Shown: piece after piece, positions 17,126-26,776 of the stretch
How positions within the stretch are numbered: the first letter of the stretch is position 1
Layout of the letters: each line of letters opens with the position of its first letter
Origin: Halocatena marina
Lineage (GTDB): Archaea; Halobacteriota; Halobacteria; Halobacteriales; Haloarculaceae
Reading direction: 5' to 3'
Length of the DNA stretch: 64,000 nt
Assembly: GCF_023276375.1 (NCBI RefSeq)
Contig: NZ_JALLPK010000001.1
Location: 1,364,001-1,428,000, forward strand
The notes under the pieces: generated by a model
The model's input: only the letters and a program-made list of their open reading frames with translations
Databases searched by the model: none
Told to the model about the DNA's origin: nothing
Translations under genes and position numbers: made by a program

Positions 17126-17502
17126 ATCTACCAGCCGAGGAATCAAACCAGTTTGGTTCATCATCTCGTTAGAAATAGGTGGTTTTTGAACCAAACTAGT
17201 CGAATCATGATTCTGTGTCTACCGTCGGGAGAAAGCGTGCGTCATTGAGTTTCGAGCGGATTGGCTCGACTGGCTGTTACGCTTGCATATCAGTCATATG
17301 AGAACCAATCCCGTGTGGTCGTCTGTACTGCTCACACCACACACGAGCACAAAAAATGACGTATCGAGTACTGTCGAGCGGCACAACACTCGACACCACT
17401 ACTCAACGGCACAGCGTCAGTCTCCACAGTCTTACACGAGTACGGGGCCACCCGTATCAGAAGCTAGCCCTTGTGCTCGTGGATGTCACTTGGCAAGATT
17501 CG
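17126..17502. other. Gene-free stretch between helicase and Asn-rich secreted protein
   Basis: It holds the inverted repeat at 17150-17197. Otherwise no gene, promoter motif or RNA was recognised. The two flanking genes converge. Confidence 0.45.
17150..17197. repeat. 11-bp perfect inverted repeat downstream of the helicase
   Basis: AGTTTGGTTCA at 17150-17160 is the exact reverse complement of TGAACCAAACT at 17187-17197, with 26 bases between them. A hairpin here, 25 bases after the helicase stop, could act in transcript ending or RNA stability. It is also possible as the scar of a small mobile element. Confidence 0.55.
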
Positions 17503-17805
17503 TTAGACAGGCGATAAATCAACGCCAATATCAACCGTGACACCGCCGGTACTGGCGTTCGCGTCAGCATTAGCAACGTTAGAGTTGACGTTGGTGTTGG
17601 TGTTCGAGAGATTGTTGTTGTTTGTATTATTGTTCTCGTTCTCAACCACAATCACGGGATTGTTAGTCGTGGTGTCGGCGTTGTTGTCCGAGTTGTCATT
17701 CACTTTTTTATCGTACGATGTCGCAACGGCTGGTCCGACACACGCTCCCGCAATCATGCCCACAAGCATGAGAGCGGTCACTGTTACCTGAATTGTGCGT
17801 TTCAT
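17503..17805 (-). CDS. Secreted Asn-rich low-complexity protein
   Basis: A 100-residue protein with a clear signal peptide: KR after the start Met, a hydrophobic stretch VTVTALMLVGMIAGACVG and a cleavage-like PAVA. The mature part is dominated by Asn, Thr and Asp (NENNNTNNNNLSN) with valine strands and ends GVTVDIGVDLSPV. It has many N-x-T/S sequons and could be heavily N-glycosylated at the cell surface. No family was recognised with certainty. The start at 17805 was chosen because it places KRTIQ directly before the hydrophobic core; the longer frame adds a non-conserved leader. Confidence 0.6.
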   Translation of the reverse strand: MKRTIQVTVTALMLVGMIAGACVGPAVATSYDKKVNDNSDNNADTTTNNPVIVVENENNNTNNNNLSNTNTNVNSNVANADANASTGGVTVDIGVDLSPV

Positions 17806-18344
17806 AGCTGATGGTTCGCTGGCTCCGGGCCTACCTATCTGACGACTGCTCGCCAAAACGCTAGTCGGTAGGGACCGTCCAGCTCATCTCCCCACTTACA
17901 GGGCCATCGTATAAAGACTATCTCTACATTTAGATATAGAAAGAAATAGCAGAAACAGTATGTATTGCATAATGATTTCGATAACGACTACGTCGTCCTA
18001 TTTTCTATCGATAAAGACCCCATACCACCAGTAATATATAATTAATATACTATTGTAGTAGATATGGTGTTTAGAGTATACTGGAGCAGCAAACTGTGTG
18101 TTGGAAACGTGGATTTTCGACGTTGAGATTTCACGAGGGATCTTCGTACAATCAATCTCACATAAGGAACTCCTCGTATTCGAGAGGATACGGACGAGAG
18201 ATAGCCCTGTTCAGATGCTATCGAGAGATAGACTCTCCCATGAAACATTTGTATTTTGATATTTTATGAGGTGTAAAACCCGTCGTATAGTGATTCTAAT
18301 GTACGAACGAATTGTTTGGTTATCCGTTCTGTGGAGTTTTCAAG
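17806..18344. other. AT-rich gene-free stretch
   Basis: Very AT-rich around 17930-18060 (ATATATAATTAATATAC-type sequence), consistent with promoters for the leftward secreted-protein gene. A short minus-strand frame at 18042-18248 is not credible. No RNA gene was recognised. Confidence 0.4.
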
Positions 18345-18989
18345 CTATTCGGGCTGAAACGACGCATCCATCAGCGATGTGAGACCGTGGCGAAGCCGCT
18401 TTGAAGCGGTATCTGTACTGATCCCGATCGATTCAGCCAACTCATCCAGCGTGATCTGTTGTGGAATTTCCCAATATCCCTGTCGGTAGGCGGTCTCGAT
18501 AATATCGTACTGTTCGTCGGTGAGGTCGCTATCTGTGTGGTTGACTGGGACAACAGGGTTATAGAGAGCGTTCAGTTGCATCTGGATATTGCTATCCAGA
18601 CAGCTCTCTCTGAACGTGGCTACTCGTACTCGATCTCTGAACTGCAGTCTGAATTCCCAAACACCGGCTGTTCCCTCGGCGCGCAGGACGTCAGCGCCAC
18701 TATCGATTAGTGGTTGGACGAGCGCGTCACTATCAGAACTCCACCGGATTTCAAAGAGTGACCGACCATCTACCTCCGTCAGATGGTGTATTTTCTCAGA
18801 GAGTTGGTTCTCTCGCACTGTCACTTCGATCTCTTCGGGGGGCGCTCCAGTCACCCAGAAGAGGGAAATGATGTCCTCTCGGAGCGGAACGAGTCGTTCG
18901 AGCTCAACGGCGATATCTGGATACTCATCGAGGAGACGACCGAGGGCAAACTGATCTGCTGGTATCGAAATGTCAGTTATCACGGCCAT
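18345..18989 (-). CDS. Bacterio-opsin-activator (HTH_10) type transcription regulator
   Basis: A 214-residue regulator. The first 145 residues form the sensory-like domain common to haloarchaeal Bat proteins (start AVITDISIPADQFALGRLL, later LVPLREDIISLFWV). The last 60 residues are the HTH_10 domain: LTDEQYDIIETAYRQGYWE, then LDELAESIGISTDTASKRLR as the helix-turn-helix. No PAS or GAF domain is present, so any signal would be bound directly by the N-terminal domain or come from a partner. It sits among other regulators (TrmB pair, PAS/GAF sensor) with no enzyme gene next to it. Targets unknown. Confidence 0.88.
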   Translation of the reverse strand: MAVITDISIPADQFALGRLLDEYPDIAVELERLVPLREDIISLFWVTGAPPEEIEVTVRENQLSEKIHHLTEVDGRSLFEIRWSSDSDALVQPLIDSGADVLRAEGTAGVWEFRLQFRDRVRVATFRESCLDSNIQMQLNALYNPVVPVNHTDSDLTDEQYDIIETAYRQGYWEIPQQITLDELAESIGISTDTASKRLRHGLTSLMDASFQPE

Positions 18990-19057
18990 AGCTGTGCGTG
19001 TGGATGCCGAATCTCGTGAGGATTGTGTATCTATACATATATAAAATATTCTATATA

Positions 19058-19879
19058 TTACTTGACTTCTTCTTCTTGGGGGCCGATATCCGAATCCAGT
19101 CCAGTTGTGAGCAACCGCCGGAGGATCACTAACAGTCCGTTACCGACTCCGTCGCTCCAGAGGGCTGCCTCTTCTGTTGGGGTGTGTCGGCCAATCGAAC
19201 TCACCAACAGCGTCTCACGGTCGACCAACAGCAGCCGCCCGATCGTTTCGTCTTCGGTGGAACGAGGTTGGAGCCATTCGAGCTCCGATGCAAATAGGGT
19301 GACGTCGGGCAACGCCGTTGCAAGACGTTCGTGGACCGCCTCAGAGAGCGTTCCGACGTAGATCGCTACGCCACGATCGGCGGCAGCTTGCACTCGTTCG
19401 AGCAACTGATCGGTGATGGCCGTATTCCCACTCATAAACAGAATGGCCTCTTCATTCGCCCGGTCGAGAAAGTCAACCATTCGTCGCGTGATTGTCTCGC
19501 TCCCGGTCGTTGTCCAGACGCTCGCGTGCGTGTCGTTCGTCTGAGGTTCGATCGGCTCAAGAGCGTCGAGACTGGTCTGTAGACGCGTCAAGCGCGCATT
19601 GAAGCGCTGGCGCAACAGGGCGGTCGCTTCCGTGACCGAGATCGCGCGAAACTGTTGGGGCGAAGAGTGTTGTATATCAACCAATCCCTCGCGTTGAAGT
19701 TGCTCAACCGCATCATATACCCGCGTCCGGGGAACATCGGTAGCATCACTAATCTCTTTGGCAGTTCCGTAGGAAAGGCGAGTCAATGCGGTGAAACATT
19801 CGGCCTCGTACTGTTTGAGTCCGAGCGACTCCAGTGTCTCAATCGCGGTCGTGCGGGGAGTGTTGTGTTCCATACTCAT
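19058..19879 (-). CDS. TrmB-family transcriptional regulator, paralogue 1
   Basis: A 273-residue protein with an N-terminal TrmB-type winged helix. LGLKQYEAECFTALTRLSYG is followed by AKEISDATDVPRTRVYDAV as the recognition helix and then LQREGLVDIQHSSPQQFRAI. A coiled-coil linker covers about 85-110. The C-terminal half has a phospholipase-D-like fold pattern (AILFMSGNTAITDQLLERV, AAADRGVAIYVGTLS), which in TrmB-like proteins binds sugars or other effectors. It is transcribed divergently from a close paralogue at 20253. Several ATG codons cluster at the start; 19879 has GGAG eight bases upstream, and 19885 is an alternative. Confidence 0.87.
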   Translation of the reverse strand: MSMEHNTPRTTAIETLESLGLKQYEAECFTALTRLSYGTAKEISDATDVPRTRVYDAVEQLQREGLVDIQHSSPQQFRAISVTEATALLRQRFNARLTRLQTSLDALEPIEPQTNDTHASVWTTTGSETITRRMVDFLDRANEEAILFMSGNTAITDQLLERVQAAADRGVAIYVGTLSEAVHERLATALPDVTLFASELEWLQPRSTEDETIGRLLLVDRETLLVSSIGRHTPTEEAALWSDGVGNGLLVILRRLLTTGLDSDIGPQEEEVK

Positions 19880-20252
19880 CAACATCACTCCATTAAATCG
19901 GTGTTTCCACGCGCTGGTACATCTCTACTAGTTGCTACAACGGGGAAGGTATAGCCTTCTCGGTTGTAACCCCTCCCGTGACAACGATGTAACGGCGTGC
20001 CTGATAATAGATATTGGAGATGCTAATCATCAATAAACTACTATCGACACAGAAAATTACATCTCTTCAGGTCACGAACGAATATGATTCACTCGGATTA
20101 CCACAAAGAAACCAAGTAGTCGGAGCGTCAACCCTCTCGCGTGCGACATCGATGTTATTCACTCACATAACCAGGGGTGCAGATCTAGAACCGTGCGGTT
20201 GGCATGAGGCTAAGAAAAAAGCAGCTGGAGATTCAGCATCAGGGACTTGAAT
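19880..20252. other. Divergent promoter region of the two TrmB paralogues
   Basis: It must hold the promoters and probably operators of both TrmB genes. A frame at 20014-20250 has no coding signature. No clear palindrome was found by eye. Confidence 0.4.
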
Positions 20253-21047
20253 ATGACTGATCCACCAGTGGCACAATCCGCTGCTATTGAACTACTGCAG
20301 CAGCTTGGACTGAGTCAGTACGAAGCCGCCAGTTACGTTGCACTCTTGCGGCTTGGAGAGGGAACCGCCCGAGAGATGAGTGAGACAACGGACGTTCCCC
20401 GGACACGGATATACGATGCAGTCGAAGGCCTGCAAGAGCGTGGGTTGGTCGATATCAAGCACGCCTCGCCCAAGCTCTTCCGACCGGTCGCACGCGAGAC
20501 CACACTGCGCCACTTCCATCACGAGTACGAGGATACCCTGACGAAGCTCGCCAATCGCCTCGCTGCTCTCGAACCCACTGATCATCAGCACGAACAGCGG
20601 GGTGTCTGGACAACCAGCGGACGCCCCGCAGTTGACGATCGGGTCGAAGAGTGCATTACGAGCGCCACTGACGAAGTCGTCTATCTGACTGTTGATAGTC
20701 TGCTGACCGACGATATCCTTGCACACTTACGCGCTGCCAGCGAACGTGGGGTCACGGTATTAGTTGCCAACAGTACAGCGGCGACTTACGAGCGAATGCA
20801 AGCCGCGGTGCCGGCCGCTGAACTGGTTGAAGCACCCTGGGAGTGGGACGAACCGATGACCGGACGGCTGCTCTTCGTAGATCGGGAGGCGGTGCTCATG
20901 AGTACGCTGCCGGCAGGCGATGGTCCAACGGAAACGGCAATCTGGGGAACTGGTGCAGAGAACAGTTTGGTGGTGGTTCTGGAAACGATCGTCGATTGGT
21001 GGCTCAGTTCGCCCGAGTCAGAATTGGAAACTGTTCTTGAGGAGTAA
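20253..21047 (+). CDS. TrmB-family transcriptional regulator, paralogue 2
   Basis: A 264-residue TrmB-type regulator colinear with the one at 19058-19879: LGLSQYEAASYVALLRLGEG, REMSETTDVPRTRIYDAVEG, LQERGLVDIKHASPKLFRPV, a short coiled coil and the effector-like half (VVYLTVDSLLTDDILAHL). Conserved positions in the C-terminal half include GRLLFVDREAVLMST, matching GRLLLVDRETLLVSS in the neighbour. The pair therefore arose by duplication and inversion. The ATG at 20253 was preferred over an in-frame TTG six bases upstream, with AGGGA 7 bases before it. The duplicates may regulate each other across the shared promoter region, which is inference. Confidence 0.87.
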   Translation: MTDPPVAQSAAIELLQQLGLSQYEAASYVALLRLGEGTAREMSETTDVPRTRIYDAVEGLQERGLVDIKHASPKLFRPVARETTLRHFHHEYEDTLTKLANRLAALEPTDHQHEQRGVWTTSGRPAVDDRVEECITSATDEVVYLTVDSLLTDDILAHLRAASERGVTVLVANSTAATYERMQAAVPAAELVEAPWEWDEPMTGRLLFVDREAVLMSTLPAGDGPTETAIWGTGAENSLVVVLETIVDWWLSSPESELETVLEE

Positions 21048-21243
21048 TAGATAGCAACTGGCAGTTACGGTTTCTGGATGTTGAGTGAATACGGCGAGGA
21101 AATGCCATAATTATGATGCGAATTTATTAGTTATACGAAGATGGGTACTATCTATTGAGACGGCACTCTATAATACTCCCTCATTCACAACAGAAGTCCG
21201 CATCAGCGGAACGTATCCATGTACAGGGATAGGAAACTCCGTA

Positions 21244-21978
21244 TCAGACCGGCGTTTGAACTCCGATCCCGTAATCGAGCGTCCAGTCAAGGCGTCGTTC
21301 TGCACTGTCCGCAAACGACACCTCACAGACACCGATCAGGGGAACATCGTTTGCGTGGAAGCCGTTCCAGTGCGAGTGATAGCGAGTCTCATCGATGAGA
21401 CCCATCTCATAGGAACCATCTGGAACAATCACTGTCTCACCGGCAACGTTGACAGGACCACCATCCCCGGAGAGCGAGCGATCTGTCGAAAGCTGATTTT
21501 CGTAGTTCACCTCAAGTTCTTGTTCGAGTTGTGTGAACGCCATCTTCTTTTGATAGATTCCCCATGAGTCGTCTCCGTACTGTCTCCTGAGGAGGCGGCC
21601 CGCACTCCATAACCGCAGTCGGTAACGGGTGTCAACGAGGTGGTGAACCAACACAGCGGCATCTTGTACCGCGTACCGATTACTCGGGGTAATGGCCTTT
21701 TGACGTGTGTACATCCCAACTAAGTTGCCAGGGAGTGATCGCGGCTTCGTCCACGGAACAGCAACTTCTTCGTACTGCTCTCGCATCCGGTCTATATACG
21801 TAAGGACCTCAGACGGTGAGACGAACGTCTCACTGGTTGGCGATTTGAAGTCAATGGTACGGGTGGCTCCTCCACCAAATTTCGTACGGGTTGTTCCGAG
21901 ACAACCAGCGCTACCAGTGAGGACACCAAGACTAGCAGTACCGCCGACTCGCATAAGGAATTTGCGCCGAGAGGGCAT
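21244..21978 (-). CDS. Tat-exported lipoprotein of unknown function
   Basis: A 244-residue protein with a twin-arginine signal SRRKFLMRVGG and a lipobox ending TGSAGCLG, so Cys26 would be lipid-modified and the protein anchored outside the cell. The mature part is mixed alpha/beta with many Tyr and Arg residues (YIDRMREQYEEVAVPW, DTRYRLRLWSAGRLLRRQYG). No family was recognised. Isolated, with gene-free stretches on both sides. Confidence 0.75.
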   Translation of the reverse strand: MPSRRKFLMRVGGTASLGVLTGSAGCLGTTRTKFGGGATRTIDFKSPTSETFVSPSEVLTYIDRMREQYEEVAVPWTKPRSLPGNLVGMYTRQKAITPSNRYAVQDAAVLVHHLVDTRYRLRLWSAGRLLRRQYGDDSWGIYQKKMAFTQLEQELEVNYENQLSTDRSLSGDGGPVNVAGETVIVPDGSYEMGLIDETRYHSHWNGFHANDVPLIGVCEVSFADSAERRLDWTLDYGIGVQTPV

Positions 21979-22405
21979 TGTCTGAATTAACTACGCACTT
22001 CCGTATATCTTTTCTGTGCTGACCATATCCCTGACCTTTTGTATATATTTATGCCAATTTATTATTGAAGATGACTACAGAGATTCTTGTGGATGGACGG
22101 TCGGTATATGACGATATGAGACGGATGGGCGAGGTAGACAGCAAAGATCGTGAAGCCATACACTGCAATCAGGTCAATAACAAGTAGATACATTCACTCG
22201 ATCATAACTTAGCTGGCTACCCGTTCCTTCTACGTGGCAAGATTTTGTTCTAGCAACTAAACGAACATAATCTACTCAGATCAATAATCGAGAGCTTGTT
22301 TCACTCGATGTTCGTTCTTATACACTGAAAATATTACAATTATCTCCAGAAAAGATGGTCCAGTGTACGGAGCAGTAAATACGCTGCATCACATCTTATT
22401 CGAAT
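21979..22405. other. AT-rich gene-free stretch before the PAS/GAF sensor
   Basis: It contains a TATA-like GTAAATAC at 22375-22382, 28 bases before the sensor start at 22406. Nothing else was recognised. Confidence 0.45.
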
Positions 22406-25400
22406 ATGACCTCGTCGGATCAACACATAACGCACGAGGATATACGTACTGTGTTCGATCGCTTTGACGATCCACAGACGCCGGTGACAGCAGCAGAGGT
22501 GGCATCCACTCTCGACTGTTCTCAGACGGTAGCTGTCGAAACACTTGCGACGCTTGTCGAGCACGGCACACTTCAAACGAAGCACGTCGGTGGGAATGAG
22601 CGTATTTGGTGGCATCCTCCCCACGACTCGTTAGAAATGCATCCGGAGACAGCTCAACTTACCGCACTTATGCAAGCGGTCACTGAGTACGCTATCTTCA
22701 TCCTCGATCACGACGGACACGTGACAAGCTGGAATGAAGGTGCAGAGCGCATCAAAGGATACACAGACAGCGAAATTGTCGGTGAACACTTCTCAGTCTT
22801 CTATACCGAAGCTGACATTGACGCAGACGTTCCCGAAACCAACCTCGCCAAAGCAGCAGTCGACGGTGAATATACGGACGAAGGGTGGCGGGTATGCAGT
22901 GACGGCACCCGCTTTTGGGCTAACATCACGATCACAGCGCTCTACGACAACGATGGCTCAGTGTATGGGTATACCAAAGTAACGCGAGACAACTCAGAGC
23001 AACACGAGTACGAACAACAACTGCGACGCGAACGGGATCTCGTCGACCGTATCTTGGACACGATTCCTGTGGGTGTCTCCATCTTCAATCCGGACAAAAC
23101 GCTGGCGCGGACGAATAGCCGGGCAGATCAAACGGTGGGACATCAAGATGAGAATGTTCACGAGGACGAGATTGACACTCTCGATGCGTCTGATACAGAC
23201 GACACAATCGTTCCCGTCGACAGTCGTCTCTACGATCGTGTCTTTGAGACGAAAGAGCCCGTATCAGACGAGGTTATTCGGTACGAACTCCCGACCGGAA
23301 AGCACCGATGGATTTCGGTCAACGCAGCACCACTGCTAACGCAGGACGGTGAACTCGAACGGGTTATCGTTACCGAAAAAGACATCACCCAACTCAAAAA
23401 CCAGACGCACCAACTCGAACGACAGCGCGACGAACTCGTACGCGAACTACAAGACATGTTCGCCCGCATTGACGATGCATTCTTCGCGCTCGACCGAGAG
23501 TGGCGGTTCACCTACGTCAACGAACGGGCCGAAGAGATCATCGAGAAGAGTGAAGCAGAATTGCTCGGCAACGTCGTCTGGGACGAGTATCTCAAAGGCG
23601 CTGAAACAACATTCCAGAAGGAATTTGAGCGGGCGATGACCACCCAGCAGGCAGTCACCTTTGAGGAGCACTATCCCCCACTCGATCACTGGTTTTCGAT
23701 CCGTGCGTATCCGTCTGAAACTGGCCTCTCTGTCTATTTCCAAGATATCTCAGAGAAGAAAGCGCGCGAACGCACTCTCGAACAGTCGAAGACAACGATG
23801 GAGACGGTCTGGGATGGTATTATAACGCTTGATGCTGACGACCGATTCGCAGTGGTCAACGATGCATTCTGTACAATGGTCGGATACGACCGCGAGAAGC
23901 TCATCGGTGAGCACGTGACTCTCATCCACAACTCACACATTAACGAAGAGGCCACATTACTGAACAAATCCGTGCTCGCTGGAGAGTCGCCCTTTGTGAC
24001 TTCGGAGTTCGATATGGTGACTGCCGATGGAGGGACAATTCCAGTCGAGGGTCGATTTGGTCCGTACAAGTATGGGGATGGCACGGACGGACGCACTGGC
24101 GTTGTCCGTGATATCACCGACCGTAATCGTCGCAAAGAGGAGCTCGAAACACAAATCACGCAACAGACAGCCACCGCAAGACTCGGTAAACGCGCCCTCG
24201 AGGAACCGGATCTCGATCGTCTGATGGACGAGGCTGTTGCACTTGTCGCCGAAACTCTCGACACAGACTACTGCAAAGTGTTGGAATTGCTCCCAGACGG
24301 AAATGAACTACTTCTCCGGGCAGGAATAGGGTGGAATGAAGGTATCGTCGGCACGGCAACCGTCGAGACAGACCGACATTCACAAGCAGGCTATACGTTA
24401 CTCTCCACCGAACCTGTCGTGGTGGAGGATCTAACAGCAGAATCACGATTCAGTGGACCTGATCTCTTGATTGAACACGGTGTTGAAAGTGGCCTCAGCG
24501 TCATTATCGGATCGCCAACCAATCCGTGGGGTGTCCTTGGCACACACGATCGGAGCCACCGTGAGTTCAGCGTCCACGACATCAACTTCGTTCGGAGCGT
24601 CGCTAACATCCTCGCAACAGCCATCGAACGTGCTAATCAAGAGCTACTGCTTTCGACTACTCGATCTATCGCCGAGGCAGAAACGTTTGAGGATGGTCTC
24701 CAGGCGGCACTGCACGAAGTCTGTACCGCCACGCAGTGGGAGTACGGTGAGGTATGGACCGAGTCGAACGATGGACTTGAGTTCTTAGGAGCAGAAACTG
24801 GTGTCGATCACACCTTTGCTCCGTTTTCTGCTGCCGCGAGGGATCGTCGTTTCAAGCGCGGAGAGGGACTCGTTGGCCGCGTCTGGAATACGAAATCACC
24901 AGAATGGATGGAAAACATTTCAAAGGTGTCTGATAGCGAATTTTTACGACGGAATGAAGCTCGTGCGGTTGGGCTGAAAGCCACGCTCAGCATCCCCATC
25001 ACGGCTCAGAACGAAGTTATCGCGGTGTTTGTATTCTCAATGACCGAATCGTGCGAGAAAAACGAGTGGATGGTCGAGTCACTCTCTTCGATTGCCAAAG
25101 AGATTGGGGGGGTAGTGTCTCAGCGGCGGATTGAGAGAGCACTCGAACGCGAGAAAGAACTCGTCGAACAGATTCTGGAAACGAATCCACTCGGAATCAC
25201 AGTCCTGACCGCAGATGGTACGTTTGCCCGGCTCAATACACGCGCCGAACAGCTGTTCGGACGATCTCGTAGAGAGTTACTCGGGCGGCAACTCACTCAG
25301 TCAGAGTGGCGTCTCTTCGATGAGAATAATCAGCTGATCCCCGTCAAGGATCGACCAACGACACAAGTACTAGAGACCGGCAAGAGCATACGGGATTGGG

Positions 25401-26776
25401 AGGCCAAAATCGAACGACTCGACGGGCAGTACAAGTGGGTTTCTGTAAATGCTGCACCAATAACGAATCCCGATGGAACGATTACACATTTCGTATTTAC
25501 GACAGAGGACATTACCGAGCGGAAACATCGGGAACGAGAGCTAAAGCACCAAATAGAGGCACTACAGCCACTGAATCGATACAATACGATTGTTCGAGCA
25601 GTCACTGAAGCAACAGTCGAAGAATCGACAGTAGCGGGGATTGAACAAGTTGTGTGCGAAACATTCGCTTCCTTCGATTTATATTCATTTGCAGTGATTG
25701 GTGAGTTCACACCTGACGAGGAATTTGTTCCGCGATCGTGGGGGGGAATCAACGAAGCGGAATTACAGACAATCCTCACGACGGATCCAGGCAGGAATCT
25801 TCAGATGGGACTGGGATCCGTAGCGGCGCAGACGAATACAGTGCAAGTGACCCAGACGGTCAGCGGTACCGACGCTGAATCACAGCGTTCCGTTGCCGAT
25901 CGAGAGTATCAGGCAGTCGCGTTTGTTCCGTTGAGCAACAACGGTGTCGTGCATGGTGTCCTCAGCGTCTATGCGACGTCGTCGTTCGCATTCTCTGAGG
26001 ACGACATGAGACTCCTCGAAGAGCTCGGTCGAACGATTGGGCTATCAATTGCAACGATGAGAAACCGACAGTTGTTGTACTCTGAGACAATTACCGAACT
26101 CAACGTCGAGATTGCTGGTTCACAGGATCCTCTCTTGACTACCTCAGAGCAAGCATCCTGCTCTCTCACGCTTGACACAGTCGTCCCGATAACCAGAGAG
26201 TCTTATCTCGCCTACGTAACCGTCGACAGCGCCATCCCTGAGGAGATCGCAACAGCGATCACTGGCAAGCCATCGGTCCTCGATGCACGGGTTATTGATT
26301 CAGACACCGATCACGAACGTGGGAAATTGGAGATTCACCTCTCCAATACTGCTTCACTCGCACAGATTATCGAGTACGGTGCGCATATCACGAAGTTTAT
26401 CGCCAACAGTGGAACGGGGCGGCTCGTCGTGGCCAGTCCATCGCGGGACGATACGCAGAGTATGCTGCGCTGGCTGTACCAGATGTTCGATGACGTACAG
26501 TTCGAGTCATTGCGCGAGATACCGTGGACGCCACAAGAAACGACTACATCATTAGATGCGCTTGATGTCGGATTAACAGAGAGACAAGATGAAGTCATCG
26601 AAACAGCCCACTATGCAGGCTATTTCGCGTGGCCCCGCGAGAGCACAGCGGAGGAGGTGGCTGCCGCAATGGAGATCACTCCACCGACGTTACATCACCA
26701 TCTCCGCAAGGGAGTGCAGAAAATCGTTGCAGCCTTCGTGGACCCATCAGGAGAACAGTCGGTTTCCCAACTCTAA
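22406..26776 (+). CDS. Large PAS/GAF multi-sensor regulator with N-terminal winged helix and C-terminal HTH_10
   Basis: A 1456-residue cytoplasmic sensor-regulator. In order: a winged-helix-like domain (1-70; TAAEVASTLDCSQTVAVETL and GGNERIWWHP); PAS domains near 75-195, 200-330, 345-455 and 460-575; GAF domains near 592-740 and 752-905; a fifth PAS at 911-1045; a third GAF at 1051-1215; a Bat-type linker domain; and HTH_10 at about 1389-1450 (LTERQDEVIETAHYAG, STAEEVAAAMEITPPTLHHH). PAS repeats end in typical ITERK/ITDRN segments. No histidine kinase domain is present, so signal output is direct DNA binding. Two terminal DNA-binding domains are unusual, since most Bat proteins have only the C-terminal one. 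A TATA-like box lies 28 bases before the start. Targets unknown. Confidence 0.9.
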   Translation: MTSSDQHITHEDIRTVFDRFDDPQTPVTAAEVASTLDCSQTVAVETLATLVEHGTLQTKHVGGNERIWWHPPHDSLEMHPETAQLTALMQAVTEYAIFILDHDGHVTSWNEGAERIKGYTDSEIVGEHFSVFYTEADIDADVPETNLAKAAVDGEYTDEGWRVCSDGTRFWANITITALYDNDGSVYGYTKVTRDNSEQHEYEQQLRRERDLVDRILDTIPVGVSIFNPDKTLARTNSRADQTVGHQDENVHEDEIDTLDASDTDDTIVPVDSRLYDRVFETKEPVSDEVIRYELPTGKHRWISVNAAPLLTQDGELERVIVTEKDITQLKNQTHQLERQRDELVRELQDMFARIDDAFFALDREWRFTYVNERAEEIIEKSEAELLGNVVWDEYLKGAETTFQKEFERAMTTQQAVTFEEHYPPLDHWFSIRAYPSETGLSVYFQDISEKKARERTLEQSKTTMETVWDGIITLDADDRFAVVNDAFCTMVGYDREKLIGEHVTLIHNSHINEEATLLNKSVLAGESPFVTSEFDMVTADGGTIPVEGRFGPYKYGDGTDGRTGVVRDITDRNRRKEELETQITQQTATARLGKRALEEPDLDRLMDEAVALVAETLDTDYCKVLELLPDGNELLLRAGIGWNEGIVGTATVETDRHSQAGYTLLSTEPVVVEDLTAESRFSGPDLLIEHGVESGLSVIIGSPTNPWGVLGTHDRSHREFSVHDINFVRSVANILATAIERANQELLLSTTRSIAEAETFEDGLQAALHEVCTATQWEYGEVWTESNDGLEFLGAETGVDHTFAPFSAAARDRRFKRGEGLVGRVWNTKSPEWMENISKVSDSEFLRRNEARAVGLKATLSIPITAQNEVIAVFVFSMTESCEKNEWMVESLSSIAKEIGGVVSQRRIERALEREKELVEQILETNPLGITVLTADGTFARLNTRAEQLFGRSRRELLGRQLTQSEWRLFDENNQLIPVKDRPTTQVLETGKSIRDWEAKIERLDGQYKWVSVNAAPITNPDGTITHFVFTTEDITERKHRERELKHQIEALQPLNRYNTIVRAVTEATVEESTVAGIEQVVCETFASFDLYSFAVIGEFTPDEEFVPRSWGGINEAELQTILTTDPGRNLQMGLGSVAAQTNTVQVTQTVSGTDAESQRSVADREYQAVAFVPLSNNGVVHGVLSVYATSSFAFSEDDMRLLEELGRTIGLSIATMRNRQLLYSETITELNVEIAGSQDPLLTTSEQASCSLTLDTVVPITRESYLAYVTVDSAIPEEIATAITGKPSVLDARVIDSDTDHERGKLEIHLSNTASLAQIIEYGAHITKFIANSGTGRLVVASPSRDDTQSMLRWLYQMFDDVQFESLREIPWTPQETTTSLDALDVGLTERQDEVIETAHYAGYFAWPRESTAEEVAAAMEITPPTLHHHLRKGVQKIVAAFVDPSGEQSVSQL

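Noticed and set aside
20014..20250. Plus-strand frame of 78 codons before the second TrmB gene
   Set aside because: Lies in the divergent promoter region, with no domain and no start signal.
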